A stretch of DNA of 64,000 nt from Rhodobacteraceae bacterium Alg231-04 (GCA_900143635.1 FREY01000001.1:686390-750389); one strand, 5' to 3'. Counted from the stretch's first letter, positions 18,523 through 27,257 are shown. The notes: generated from the letters alone by a model not told the origin. Made by a program: numbers and translations.

Positions 18523-18717
18523 ATGCCACGCAACGAAGGAACCCTGGACCGCGCGCTGCGCATCATCCTGGGCCTGGGGCTGCTGTCGCTGACGGTGACC
18601 GGGCCGCAGACCCTCTGGGGGCTGATCGGCATCGTGCCGCTGGCCACCGGGCTTGCTGGCTTCTGCCCGCTCTACCGGATCATCGGCCTCAGCACCTGCC
18701 CGCTGAAAAAAGAGTGA
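18523..18717 (+). CDS. DUF2892 small inner-membrane protein
   Basis: 64 residues. Starts MPRNEGTLDRALRIILGLGL, the usual N-terminal signature of this family (N-x-G-x-x-D-R-x-x-R-x-x-x-G), then two hydrophobic segments and a C-terminal GFCPLYRIIGLSTCPLKKE with two cysteines. The family is often fused or linked to rhodanese (YgaP) or sulfur and heavy-metal handling genes; here it stands alone after a Crp/Fnr regulator. The start has GGAAAGG just upstream; earlier in-frame codons are non-homologous. Probably controlled by the neighbouring regulator. Confidence 0.85.
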   Translation: MPRNEGTLDRALRIILGLGLLSLTVTGPQTLWGLIGIVPLATGLAGFCPLYRIIGLSTCPLKKE

Positions 18718-18753
18718 TGCGCCACGGTGCCGCGCCGCCGGGGCGGCACCTGT

Positions 18754-19440
18754 TCAATCGTGACGGATCTTGTCGCGCATCCGTGCCCAGCCACCGGGTG
18801 CCAAAAAGAAACTTAGCCCGAAACCCGTGGCAAACCCGCATAGGTCCGCCACCCAGTCTTTTTGGCCGCCAAACAGCAGCCCAAACAACAGCTGGATGCC
18901 CATCAGAAAGGCAATCAGCGAGAACGCCCGGCTCTGCTGCGCACCAACCAGCGACAGCGACCGCCACAGCAGATATGTGAAGGCGCCGATCAACCCGTAG
19001 ACGGCCGGAAACCCGCCCACCAGCGGGTATTGCGAGGACACAAGCACCCCGTAGCCCAGCGCGCCGCCAATGCCGGACAGCACGAAAATCAGCACCATCG
19101 CCACATCACCCATCACCTCGCCCACCATTTTTCCCATGGCCAGCACAAAGACGCAGACAAACAGCGCCTGAGTGAACGCAACATGCACAAAGGCATAAGA
19201 GATAAAGCGGATCAGGTGTTCGGCCGGCCATTGCCCGGTCTCCCACATCCACCAGAAGATATCGCCGGAAAACGCATAAGACTGAACCGCATTCATCCGC
19301 CAGCCGATTGCCTCAGGCCCACCAAGAATACCGCGCGCACCTAAGGAGAACACCGCCTCGATGCCGATGATGATCAGCACCAGCGCCACCACGGCAGGCG
19401 GCAGGGGGTTCACGGGGCTGGGATCGGGGTTGCTGCTCAT
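18754..19440 (-). CDS. rhomboid-like membrane protein lacking catalytic residues (probable pseudoprotease)
   Basis: 228 residues with six or more hydrophobic segments in the rhomboid layout. The usual active-site GxSG is GGFPAVYGLIGAF (142-154): Phe144 stands where the nucleophilic Ser should be. In the last helix the usual A-His-x-G-G is ADLCGF, with Asp199 for His. The HxxxxHxxxN segment of helix 2 reads HVAFTQALFV, losing the second His and the oxyanion Asn. The fold is thus kept but the dyad is gone, as in derlins and iRhoms. The start is at MSSNPDPS with AAGGAGAG upstream; upstream in-frame codons lack homology. Divergent from trpS. Function unknown; chaperone- or scaffold-like roles are conceivable. 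Confidence 0.8.
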   Translation of the reverse strand: MSSNPDPSPVNPLPPAVVALVLIIIGIEAVFSLGARGILGGPEAIGWRMNAVQSYAFSGDIFWWMWETGQWPAEHLIRFISYAFVHVAFTQALFVCVFVLAMGKMVGEVMGDVAMVLIFVLSGIGGALGYGVLVSSQYPLVGGFPAVYGLIGAFTYLLWRSLSLVGAQQSRAFSLIAFLMGIQLLFGLLFGGQKDWVADLCGFATGFGLSFFLAPGGWARMRDKIRHD

Positions 19441-19564
19441 ATTTGTCTCTCCTTGGGGGCTGACCAAAACATGGGCCGGGCCCCAAAGCCCGGCACCTGT
19501 TGACGATGCCCGGTCCCATGGGTAAGCGACAGGGAGCGCTTTTTCCAGACGGGAGTTTTCCGCA

Positions 19565-20593
19565 ATGACTGAAACCAGCTTCACCCCGCGTGTCTTTTCG
19601 GGGATCCAGCCCTCGGGCAACCTGCACCTGGGCAATTACCTCGGTGCCGTGAAGCGGTTCGTCGACTGGCAAGCCAAAGATGTCGAGACCGTCTACTGCA
19701 TGGTGGATCTGCACGCGATCACCGTCTGGCAGAACCCTGCCGACCTGACGAAATCCACCCGCGAGCTTTGCGCCGGCTTCATCGCCTCTGGCATCGACCC
19801 GGAACAATCCATCCTGATCAACCAGTCCCAGGTGCCTGAACATGCGCAGCTGGCCTGGATCTTCAACTGCGTTGCCCGCATGGGCTGGATGCAGCGGATG
19901 ACCCAGTGGAAGGACAAGGCCGGCAAGAACACCCAGAACGCCTCTCTTGGGCTGTTCGCCTATCCGGCACTAATGGCGGCTGACATTCTGGTCTACCACG
20001 CCACCCACGTGCCGGTGGGTGAGGATCAGAAACAGCATCTGGAGCTCACACGCGACATCGCCGCCAAGTTCAACAACGACTACGGCGTTGATTTCTTCCC
20101 AATGACCGAACCGGTGATCGAGGGCGCGGCGACCCGCGTCATGAGCTTGCGCGACGGCACCAAGAAGATGTCGAAGTCCGACCCCTCCGATGCCAGCCGC
20201 ATCAACATGACCGATGATGCGGACGCCATCGCCAAGAAGATCCGCAAGGCCAAGACCGACCCCGAGGCGCTGCCCTCCGAGGCCGAGGGCCTGAAAGAAC
20301 GCCCCGAGGCACGCAACCTGATCGAGATCTTCGCCGCGCTGAACGAACAGAGCGTCGATCAGGTGCTGGCAGATGTGGGCGGCAAGCAGTTTTCGGAATT
20401 CAAACCGATGATGGCCGAACTGGCGGTCGAAAAACTGGCCCCCATCGGCATGGAGATGTCGCGGCTGATGAATCATCAGGATGAGATCGACAAGATCCTG
20501 ACCCGCGGCGCCGAACGCGCCCGCGCCATCACTGCACCGATCCTCAAACAAACCTATGAGATCGTCGGCATGGTGCCCCCTGTCAGCCTCTGA
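19565..20593 (+). CDS. trpS: tryptophanyl-tRNA synthetase
   Basis: 342-residue class-I aminoacyl-tRNA synthetase that charges tRNA-Trp. The HIGH-like motif is NLHLGNYLG (20-28) after FSGIQPSG; the KMSKS motif is [10 protein letters not shown] near 200. [19 protein letters not shown] near 150 binds ATP/Trp. Length is typical. The gene has a strong terminator immediately after its stop and diverges from the rhomboid-like gene. Confidence 0.97.
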   Translation: MTETSFTPRVFSGIQPSGNLHLGNYLGAVKRFVDWQAKDVETVYCMVDLHAITVWQNPADLTKSTRELCAGFIASGIDPEQSILINQSQVPEHAQLAWIFNCVARMGWMQRMTQWKDKAGKNTQNASLGLFAYPALMAADILVYHATHVPVGEDQKQHLELTRDIAAKFNNDYGVDFFPMTEPVIEGAATRVMSLRDGTKKMSKSDPSDASRINMTDDADAIAKKIRKAKTDPEALPSEAEGLKERPEARNLIEIFAALNEQSVDQVLADVGGKQFSEFKPMMAELAVEKLAPIGMEMSRLMNHQDEIDKILTRGAERARAITAPILKQTYEIVGMVPPVSL

Positions 20594-20594
20594 G

Positions 20595-20646
20595 GCAACG
20601 AAGATCCAGACTGCAAAGGCCGCCTTTAGGCGGTCTTTTTCGTTGC
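20595..20646 (+). terminator. rho-independent terminator of trpS
   Basis: Inner stem GGCCGCC-TTTA-GGCGGTC followed by TTTTT, enclosed by a second pair of arms GCAACGAA (20595-20602) and TTCGTTGC (20639-20646). It begins directly after the trpS stop. Confidence 0.85.
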
Positions 20647-20700
20647 AACAGACAACCCCTTCCCCGAGCCTAACCAGGGCAGTCAGAGAGGAGTCAACGG

Positions 20701-21345
20701 ATGCTGAAAGTCTGGGGCAGGAAAACGTCGTCCAATGTTCAGGCGCTGATGTGGTGCATCGGCGAATTGCGGCTGGAGTATAACCGGGTCGATGCCGGGC
20801 ACCATTTTGGCGGCCTCGATACAGCAGAATTTGCAGCGCTGAACCCCAACCGGACCATTCCGGTGCTCCAGGATGGGAACAACCCACCGCTTTGGGAAAC
20901 TGGTGCCATCTTGCGTTACCTCGCCGCCCGCTATGGAAATGCGGGGTTCTGGCCCGAAGACCTGATGCAACGGACCGAAATCGACCGATGGGCAGAATGG
21001 GCGAAACTCAACGTTGCGATGAATTTCACAGTGCCCGTTTTCTGGCGTGTGGTGCGCACCCCTGCTGAAGACCGCGACCCCGCCGTGATCCGGGCTGCAG
21101 TGGAAACTCTGACGGAAAAACTGCAGATCGCCGACCAGCAGCTGCAACAACACCCCTTCCTGGCCGGCAGCACATTCTCTCTGGCAGACATCCAGCTTGG
21201 GCACATCCTGTTCCGCTACTGCGACATAGACATCGAACGGCCTGCCCTGCCCGCGCTCGGCTCCTACCGCAAACGGCTGGAAACCCGTCCCGCATACCGG
21301 GAGCATGTCATGATCTCCTACGAGGAGCTCCGTGCCGGGAGTTAG
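20701..21345 (+). CDS. glutathione S-transferase family protein
   Basis: 214 residues. The N-terminal thioredoxin-like domain has MLKVWGRKTSSNVQALMWC (possible Ser/Asn catalytic region at SSN), the cis-Pro and G-site signature NPNRTIPVLQDGNNPPLWETGAILRYLA (48-75), and an all-helical C-terminal domain with FSLADIQLGHILFRY near 158. The ribosome site AGAGGAG precedes the ATG. It stands alone between the trpS terminator and a broken hydrolase gene. Substrate unknown. Confidence 0.87.
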   Translation: MLKVWGRKTSSNVQALMWCIGELRLEYNRVDAGHHFGGLDTAEFAALNPNRTIPVLQDGNNPPLWETGAILRYLAARYGNAGFWPEDLMQRTEIDRWAEWAKLNVAMNFTVPVFWRVVRTPAEDRDPAVIRAAVETLTEKLQIADQQLQQHPFLAGSTFSLADIQLGHILFRYCDIDIERPALPALGSYRKRLETRPAYREHVMISYEELRAGS

Positions 21346-21409
21346 GGAATTCTTGACTTGAAATGTGCCCCTGCTTTCCCGAACCCTGCGGTCGGAACGG
21401 GAGGATCAG

Positions 21410-21697
21410 ATGCAGGCAATCGGCTACCGAACGGGGTGTATAGACGAGCCCAAACGCTCCAACTGGCAGAACAGCGGCCCCCGGCCCATTGCCTGGTCGG
21501 CCTGGTATCCGGCAGGCGAAGACTCCGCGCAGCCACTGCCCACGGACCTCTTCTTCGCCCCCGGCGAGATTCTGCCCGGCGCGGCGCTGGCAGAAGGCGG
21601 GCCTCAGCATTTCACACTGGGGCCCTTTGATATTCTGACATCCTTCCCGCAACCCGGTTCAGGTCATCGGTTACCTCTGCAGTGTGCCCCGGCATAG
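21410..21697 (+). pseudogene. 5' remnant of an alpha/beta hydrolase (dienelactone-hydrolase-like) gene
   Basis: The ATG at 21410 with GGGAGG upstream begins MQAIGYRTGCIDEPKRSNW, continuing GPRPIAWSAWYPAGE and DLFFAPG. This is the pattern of the N-terminus of predicted dienelactone hydrolases (COG4188 type: GYR...NW...GPRP..WSAWYPA). Similarity stops after about 70 residues, before any strand leading to the nucleophile G-x-S-x-G, and the frame ends in unrelated sequence at 21697, inside the 3' end of the opposite-strand gene. Full-length relatives are several hundred residues. It looks like a gene cut by deletion rather than a real small protein. Assignment is from memory of the family. Confidence 0.5.
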
Positions 21698-22033
21698 TTC
21701 GTAATTTGGGCCGTCAGAACTGGTGTCCCAGCGGTAAACGACAATCGTGTTTCCAAAGCTGGGGTCCACAACGCGCTTCATGGAATCCAATGTCATGAAA
21801 ACATCCGCATTTGGCGCGCCGCAATCCTGAAACGCCTTTTCACAGCCGCCGCCGTCGTGCGGGTGCTCTGCCGCACAGACCGCATAGGATGAATATCCTT
21901 TGCTGTATCCGCCGCCGCCGGTGTTCTTGACGCCCATTTCCCACGGGCTGGCTGCAAAAGCCGCTGGTGCAAACACCAGCCCGGCGATCATGGCGCTGAT
22001 CAGGCCCAGTGGCCTGCCATCAATATTCATCAT
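21671..22033 (-). CDS. small secreted cysteine-containing protein of unknown function
   Basis: 120 residues. A signal peptide (LISAMIAGLVFAPAAFA, ending near residue 28) is followed by a Gly/Ser-rich stretch (GVKNTGGGGYSKGYSS) and a mature domain with four cysteines (AVCAAEH, GGCEKAF, QDCGAP, ELCRGT) that could form two disulfides in the periplasm. A GGGGG run precedes the double ATG start. I do not recognise the family. Its 3' end overlaps the broken hydrolase gene on the other strand. Confidence 0.65.
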   Translation of the reverse strand: MMNIDGRPLGLISAMIAGLVFAPAAFAASPWEMGVKNTGGGGYSKGYSSYAVCAAEHPHDGGGCEKAFQDCGAPNADVFMTLDSMKRVVDPSFGNTIVVYRWDTSSDGPNYELCRGTLQR

Positions 22034-22325
22034 TCAACTACCCCCAAATTTCAGTTTCTCTTGTTCGCAGTAGATCTGCGCAAATATGGCCGGTGAGACA
22101 AAACATCTCCGGATCATCGCCAAAAACGATGCCACTATTCCCGACACCATAGATTGCTGCAGATCAAATAAGTCTTGCGCTGCTTCGCCCGTATTGCAGG
22201 CGGCGGCTCACGGCCCGGACCTGTACGCCCCAAAATGGTCACATCCGCATTAATCCATTCCTCACGGTTTTCCGGGACATTTGGCGCCAGCAGAATGCTC
22301 TCAGCACCGACCAGTAAGGCGAGAT
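22034..22325. other. divergent intergenic region, no gene seen
   Basis: 292 bases between the secreted protein (minus) and the methyltransferase (plus). Only the ribosome site AAGGCGAG before 22326 is clear. No convincing paired -35/-10 elements, RNA gene or long inverted repeat were found. Confidence 0.3.
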
Positions 22326-23939
22326 ATGACCGATTGGACCTCCGGCTACGTGGCCGAAATTGACTATCCTCACGAATTCACCAAGGAACTGGCCCCCTCC
22401 AGCCTCGCCTTTTGCGCCGCGGCCAAAGGCCAGCACCACGGGCTTGGCGGCCAGCGGCTCGTGTATTGCGAGCTGGGCTGCGGACAGGGATTTTCGACCA
22501 ACCTGCTGGCTGCCGCGAACCCGCATATCGAATTCCACGCGATGGATTTCAACCCGGCACAGATCTCTGGCGCCAGCGATCTGGCCCAGGAGGCCGGTCT
22601 GGAAAACACCCATTTCTACGAGCGCAGCTTTGAGGATTTTGGTGAGACAGCAGGCCTGCCGCAGCAATTCGATGTGATCGCTCTGCACGGGGTCTACAGC
22701 TGGGTTTCGGCTGAGAACCGTCAGCATATTCTGGATTTCATCACCGCCCGGCTGCGTCCCGGTGGCATGGTCTATGTCAGCTATAACGCATTGCCCGGCT
22801 GGGCCGCCGCCACGCCGATGCGCCGCATTCTGGCCGATCACGGCGCCCAGGGGACCGGCCCGCTGCAGGACCGGATCACTGCTGCAATGGACTACGCCCG
22901 CCAGCTGGAAGAAAGCGGCGCCGGCTATTTCAATGCCAACCCGGCACTGTCCAAACGCCTGGAAAAGATGCAATCGCAATCGCGCAACTATCTGGCGCAT
23001 GAGTTTTTCAACAAGGACTGGACCCCCTTTCATTTTGGCGATGTCGCCGATGACATGTCCAAGGCAAAGCTGAACCATATCGCGCCTGCCGATCTGCTGG
23101 ACCACATTCCGGGTTTCGGCCTGACCGACGCACAACAGGCGCTGCTGCAGGCAGAGCAGGACCCCATACGCCGCGAAGCACTGCGTGACATTCTGATCAA
23201 CGAACAGTTCCGCGCCGATATTTTCATCAAGGGTGCGCGCCCTCAGACCACCCGCGGCGCGGTTGGGGGCTGGCTCACCACCTCTTTTGCGCTCAGCCGT
23301 CGCTACACCGGTGCGCCGGTCAAGCTGACCAGCCGAACAGGTGAGACGGTGATTGATCCGCAGATCTGCGCGCCTGTTCTGGAGCTGCTCGCCGCAGGGC
23401 AGGCCACGGTGCGTGAGATGCTGGAAAAGGGTGTCTTTGGCGAAACCGACTGGGGCGGGATCACCCGGCTTTTGACGCTGCTGGCCGGATCCGGCTACAT
23501 CACACCCTGCCTGCCGCTGGAGGGCCTCGCCGAACGCGCGGCAAGCTGCCTCGCCTTTAACACTGCCGTTTGCAAGCGCGCCGAAGACAGCGGCAACCTC
23601 GGCTTTCTCGCCTCGCCAGTGACCGGCAGTGGCATCATGCTGGACCGGTTCGAACAACTGTTCCTGCTGGCCCGCGGCGAAGGGCTCGAAACCCCAGGTG
23701 AATGGGCCGATCTGGCCTGGCAAATTCTGGCGCCGCAAGGCCAGCGGCTGGAACAGGACGGGCGGGTCTTGGAAACCCCCGAAGAAAACCTCGCGGTGCT
23801 GCGCGCCCGTGCGCATGCTTTTGCGGCCCGCAAACTGGCAATTCTGGAAAGCCTCGGCGTTACTCTGGATGCGGTGCAGGAAAAATCGGCCATGCCGTCC
23901 CTGCCGGATGCCAAACCCGCCTCTCGATCGGTGGCCTGA
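22326..23939 (+). CDS. class I SAM-dependent methyltransferase with C-terminal methyltransferase regulatory domain
   Basis: 537 residues. The N-terminal Rossmann methyltransferase domain has motif I VYCELGCGQGFSTNLLAAANP near 41-61, the acidic HAMDFNPAQI near 66-76 and YSWVSAENRQHILDFITARLRPGGMVYVSYNALPGW near 120-155. A central/C-terminal region of the type found with PF10119 follows (DDMSKAKLNHIAPADLLDHIPGF, then ALRDILINEQFRADIFIKGAR). Such proteins are annotated as methyltransferase plus regulatory domain; the substrate is unknown. The start at MTDWTSGYVAEIDYPHEFT has AAGGCGAG upstream; an in-frame ATG 15 codons earlier is less likely. Confidence 0.85.
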   Translation: MTDWTSGYVAEIDYPHEFTKELAPSSLAFCAAAKGQHHGLGGQRLVYCELGCGQGFSTNLLAAANPHIEFHAMDFNPAQISGASDLAQEAGLENTHFYERSFEDFGETAGLPQQFDVIALHGVYSWVSAENRQHILDFITARLRPGGMVYVSYNALPGWAAATPMRRILADHGAQGTGPLQDRITAAMDYARQLEESGAGYFNANPALSKRLEKMQSQSRNYLAHEFFNKDWTPFHFGDVADDMSKAKLNHIAPADLLDHIPGFGLTDAQQALLQAEQDPIRREALRDILINEQFRADIFIKGARPQTTRGAVGGWLTTSFALSRRYTGAPVKLTSRTGETVIDPQICAPVLELLAAGQATVREMLEKGVFGETDWGGITRLLTLLAGSGYITPCLPLEGLAERAASCLAFNTAVCKRAEDSGNLGFLASPVTGSGIMLDRFEQLFLLARGEGLETPGEWADLAWQILAPQGQRLEQDGRVLETPEENLAVLRARAHAFAARKLAILESLGVTLDAVQEKSAMPSLPDAKPASRSVA

Positions 23940-23970
23940 ACAGCCACAAGCATCACCATGATCAAAAGAA

Positions 23971-23996
23971 AAAGGCCGTCCAACCGGGCGGCCTTT
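23971..23996. terminator. bidirectional terminator between methyltransferase and paaR
   Basis: AAAGGCCGTCC-AACC-GGGCGGCCTTT, with A-rich DNA to the left and T to the right, serving the plus-strand methyltransferase and the minus-strand paa operon. Confidence 0.75.
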
Positions 23997-24020
23997 GGCG
24001 ATCTGACTGACGCTGTTACC

Positions 24021-24617
24021 CTATAGGGCCTTCAATCCGCCCAGCGTAAGGTCTGTCACCATGCTGGCATAGTCCTCGCGCGCCTTACTGCCTGCACCGG
24101 TGTTCCACATGTAATACCAGTTCAGCATGCCAAAGATCGACATGGTGGCGGCGCGCAGCTTGGCGGCATCATCATTGAACACCTCTGGCGAAATCGCTTT
24201 CACCGTGTCGCTCATGAAATTGACCATCTCGCGCTGATAGCCGCGCAGCTGCGCCTGCTGTTCTTCGGGCAGAGCCGCCATGGCACCGATCTGCAACTGG
24301 TGCTCGTGATCAGCACCCTGATAGGCGCGCAGCGTTTCTGACACCACCTGACGCAACCTGTCGCCCGGATCCGCGCCCTCATCAACATTGGCGCAAATCC
24401 GGTCGCGCAGATCGCGCAGGTAAGTTTCAAGGATGTCAAAGAGAATGGCATCCTTGCTGTCGTAGTAATGATAGATATTTGCCTTGGAGATCCCGCACTC
24501 GCGCGCAAGCTGGGTCATGGAAGCGCGGTCAAACCCTTGTTCCGAAAACACTTTGGCTGCGGACTTCAGGATCTGAGCACGCTTCTGATCATGGTCTTTT
24601 GCGATCGTGCGGGCCAA
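24021..24617 (-). CDS. paaR: TetR/AcrR family regulator, probable PaaR repressor of phenylacetate genes
   Basis: 198 residues. The N-terminal helix-turn-helix is KVFSEQGFDRASMTQLARECGISKANIYHYYDSKDAI (residues 22-58), in the canonical TetR position; the C-terminal helices form the ligand pocket. It is the last gene of paaG-paaI-paaK-paaR, three bases after the paaK stop. In other proteobacteria a TetR-type PaaR responds to phenylacetyl-CoA. A TetR-style palindrome in the paaG/paaZ divergent promoter (27258-27275) is its likely target. Effector and target are inference from context. Confidence 0.85.
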   Translation of the reverse strand: MARTIAKDHDQKRAQILKSAAKVFSEQGFDRASMTQLARECGISKANIYHYYDSKDAILFDILETYLRDLRDRICANVDEGADPGDRLRQVVSETLRAYQGADHEHQLQIGAMAALPEEQQAQLRGYQREMVNFMSDTVKAISPEVFNDDAAKLRAATMSIFGMLNWYYMWNTGAGSKAREDYASMVTDLTLGGLKAL

Positions 24618-24620
24618 GTT

Positions 24621-25931
24621 TTACTCCTTATCGCGGTTGTCGACGACGCGTTTTGCCTTACCCTGGCTGCGTTCCACCGATCCGGGCTCACCAACAATAA
24701 CTTCTGTCGATACCCCTACCATATCCTTGATATGTTTGGTCAACATCCGCGCGGCAGCTTTCTTGCTCAGCTCATCCGATGCACCAACATCTGCCTCAAC
24801 AAACACCCGCATGCCATCCATACGGCCCGCTTTGTAGAGTTCGATCTGGAAATGCGGGGCCAGACCACCAGTGGCCATCACCTGCTCTTCGATCTGCGTC
24901 GGGAAGACGTTGACGCCGCGCAGGATCATCATGTCATCACTGCGGCCGGTAATCTTCTCCATCCGGCGCATCGAGCGCGCGGTGCCCGGCAACAGGCGGG
25001 TCAGATCGCGGGTCCGGTAACGGATCATCGGCAGGCCTTCTTTGGTGATCGTGGTGAACACCAGCTCGCCCATCTCACCGTCCGGCAACACCTCGCCCGT
25101 TACGGGATCAATGATTTCCGGCAAGAAGTGGTCTTCCCAGATGACCGGGCCATCCTTGGTTTCCACACATTCGTTGGCCACACCGGGGCCCATGATTTCG
25201 CTGAGGCCGTAGATATCCACCGCGTGCATGTCAAAGGCGGCCTCGACCTCTTTGCGCATCGCATCGGTCCAGGGTTCGGCACCAAAGACACCAACCGACA
25301 GAGAGCTTTCGCGCGGGTCCATGCCCTTTTTGTGATACTGCTCAAGGATGTTGAGCATGTAGGACGGCGTCACCATGATGCCGTCGGGTTTGAAGTCGGT
25401 GATCAGGCCTACCTGCTTCTCGGTCTGGCCGCCGCCCATCGGCACAACGGTCGCGCCCAGACGTTCAATACCGTAATGCGCGCCAAGACCGCCGGTGAAC
25501 AAACCATAGCCATAGGCGTTGTGGATCATGTCACCCTTGCGCAGACCAGCAGCACGCAGGGAGCGCGCGGTCAGGTCAGCCCAGTTATTGATGTCGCCGG
25601 CGGTATAGCCAACAACGGTCGCCTTGCCGGTGGTGCCAGAGGAGGCATGGATACGCATGATCTGTTCGCGCGGGACAGCGAACAGGCCAAAGGGATAATT
25701 GTCGCGCAGGTCGTTCTTATAGGTGAAGGGGAACTTCGCGAGATCCGACAGCTGCTGCAGATCGTCGGGGTGCACACCGGCCTCGTCAAAGCGCTTTTTA
25801 TACATCGGCACATTGTCATAGGCGTGGCGCAGGGACCATTTCAGCCGCTCCAGCTGGAGACTGCGGATCTCGTCAATGGATGCAATCTCGATCGGGTCCA
25901 GATCGGCCTTGTTGGGGGTCAGGTCTTTCAT
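24621..25931 (-). CDS. paaK: phenylacetate-CoA ligase
   Basis: 436 residues; activates phenylacetate with ATP and CoA to phenylacetyl-CoA, first step of aerobic degradation. Adenylate-forming family motifs: P-loop-like IHASSGTTGKATVVGYT near 94-110, YGLSEIMGPGVANECVETKDGPVIWEDHFLPEIIDP near 244-280 and the hinge/C-terminal TRDLTRLLPGTARSMRRMEKITGRSDDMMILRGVNVFP near 305-345. A C-terminal lysine-rich end (SQGKAKRVVDNRDKE) supplies the catalytic Lys region. Third gene of the operon after paaG and paaI. Confidence 0.96.
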   Translation of the reverse strand: MKDLTPNKADLDPIEIASIDEIRSLQLERLKWSLRHAYDNVPMYKKRFDEAGVHPDDLQQLSDLAKFPFTYKNDLRDNYPFGLFAVPREQIMRIHASSGTTGKATVVGYTAGDINNWADLTARSLRAAGLRKGDMIHNAYGYGLFTGGLGAHYGIERLGATVVPMGGGQTEKQVGLITDFKPDGIMVTPSYMLNILEQYHKKGMDPRESSLSVGVFGAEPWTDAMRKEVEAAFDMHAVDIYGLSEIMGPGVANECVETKDGPVIWEDHFLPEIIDPVTGEVLPDGEMGELVFTTITKEGLPMIRYRTRDLTRLLPGTARSMRRMEKITGRSDDMMILRGVNVFPTQIEEQVMATGGLAPHFQIELYKAGRMDGMRVFVEADVGASDELSKKAAARMLTKHIKDMVGVSTEVIVGEPGSVERSQGKAKRVVDNRDKE

Positions 25932-25946
25932 AATATCCTCCTCGCC

Positions 25947-26378
25947 TTATTCTTCGAACAGCTGGCCTTTGATCGCGCGGGACAGACCCCGAAATTCTGC
26001 GATCTTCAGGCCGGCCTGATTTGTAACTGTCACGTCGTAGATGCCGCTGCGCCCGGTCAGTGCGACCTCGCGGGCAGTGGCAATCAACCGGTCGCCCTTG
26101 CGGCCCGGTGCGGTGAAACTGATGTTGTTGTGCTGCGCCACGGTGGATTGATTGCGGCTGTTGCAGGCAAAGGCAAAGGCGCTGTCGGCCAGCATGAAGG
26201 TCACACCGCCGTGGCAGATGCCATGGCCATTGCAATGATGGTCCGCGACGGTCATTTCCAGCACCGCCGCGCCTTCGTCCACATGGGTGATTTCCATACC
26301 TGCCCATTTGGAGGCCTGATCACCGGCCCACATGGCAGCGGCGGATTTCTCTGCGCGTTCTTTGGGGGTCATGGTCAT
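25947..26378 (-). CDS. paaI: hydroxyphenylacetyl-CoA thioesterase PaaI
   Basis: 143-residue hot-dog-fold thioesterase. Motifs: NGHGICHGGVTFMLADSAFAFACNS near 50-74, with the conserved HGG and the catalytic Asp in ADSAF; GDRLIATAREVALTGRSGIYDV near 97-118. PaaI hydrolyses stalled or dead-end hydroxyphenylacetyl-CoA esters, freeing CoA. The ATG overlaps the paaG stop (ATGA), so it is co-translated with paaG. Confidence 0.94.
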   Translation of the reverse strand: MTMTPKERAEKSAAAMWAGDQASKWAGMEITHVDEGAAVLEMTVADHHCNGHGICHGGVTFMLADSAFAFACNSRNQSTVAQHNNISFTAPGRKGDRLIATAREVALTGRSGIYDVTVTNQAGLKIAEFRGLSRAIKGQLFEE

Positions 26379-27160
26379 TTGCCTGTGAAATTCGGCGCGC
26401 GTTTCTCAAGGAAGGAGGACACCCCTTCCGCGTAATCCGCGCTCTCGCCGCAGGTTTTCATGGCGTCGGCTTCCAGCTCCAGATGATCCTCCAGCGTGTC
26501 CACGGCTGCGGCCTGAATGCACTGTTTGGTCAGCCCCAGACCCAGCGTCGGGCCATTGGCGAAGCCTTCTGCCATGGCGCGGGCCTCACTCATCAGGTCT
26601 TCGTCCGGCAGCGCCTTCCAGATCAACCCCCAGTCCTCGGCCTGTTTGGCCTTCAACGGCTGGGCGGTGAACGCCAGACCTTTGGCACGCGCTTCACCCA
26701 ACAGGCGCGGCAGATGCCAGCTGCCGCCGGTGTCCGGGATCAGGCCAACTTTGGAAAAGGACTGGATGAACTTGGCGCTTTCACCGGCCAGAACCACATC
26801 GCAGGCCAGCGCCAGGTTGGCGCCAGCACCCGCCGCCACGCCGTTCACGGCACAGATGACCGGGAAGTTCAGCGAGCGGATCAAATTGACCAGCGGTGCA
26901 TAGAAGGTGCGCACCGTGACGCTCAGATCAGGCGGGCCGTCCATCTTGGAAGGATCGCGGTCGCCCAGATCCTGGCCAGCGCAAAATCCACGTCCCGACC
27001 CGGTCAGCAAAACCGCACGTGCACCGCCGTCACGGGCACCTTCTAGCGCGGCACGCAGGGCAAGGTGCATTTCCTCGTTGAAGCTATTCAACTTATCCGG
27101 GCGGTTCAGTGTAATTTCCACCCAATTGCCGTGATCCGCGACCAGAATCGATTCCGTCAT
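26375..27160 (-). CDS. paaG: 2-(1,2-epoxy-1,2-dihydrophenyl)acetyl-CoA isomerase
   Basis: 261-residue crotonase-family enzyme that converts the ring epoxide of phenylacetyl-CoA to oxepin-CoA and shifts double bonds later in the pathway. Motifs: WVEITLNRPDKLNSFNEEMHLAL near 11-33, GSGRGFCAGQDLGDRDPSKMDG near 56-77, the oxyanion-hole segment VICAVNGVAAGAGANLALACDVVLA near 99-123, and SFSKVGLIPDTGGSWHLPRLLG near 133-154 with the active Asp. The start is at MTESILVADHG; the open frame extends farther upstream but that DNA is the paaG/paaZ promoter. First gene of the minus-strand operon. Confidence 0.94.
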   Translation of the reverse strand: MTESILVADHGNWVEITLNRPDKLNSFNEEMHLALRAALEGARDGGARAVLLTGSGRGFCAGQDLGDRDPSKMDGPPDLSVTVRTFYAPLVNLIRSLNFPVICAVNGVAAGAGANLALACDVVLAGESAKFIQSFSKVGLIPDTGGSWHLPRLLGEARAKGLAFTAQPLKAKQAEDWGLIWKALPDEDLMSEARAMAEGFANGPTLGLGLTKQCIQAAAVDTLEDHLELEADAMKTCGESADYAEGVSSFLEKRAPNFTGK

Positions 27161-27257
27161 GTCGTTCGCCCATTTTTCAGTGTCAGCATGACAAGAGCCG
27201 CTCCCAACTCTTGTCAGCAAGGGGCAAATCCCCCCGTTGGACAAATTTCTTGCATAA

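Noticed and set aside
22239..23816. 525-codon minus-strand frame opposite the methyltransferase
   Set aside because: The plus strand carries complete methyltransferase motifs; the antisense frame has none.
24468..26435. Long plus-strand open frame opposite paaR-paaK-paaI
   Set aside because: Antisense to three clearly recognised genes; composition is that of a complement frame.
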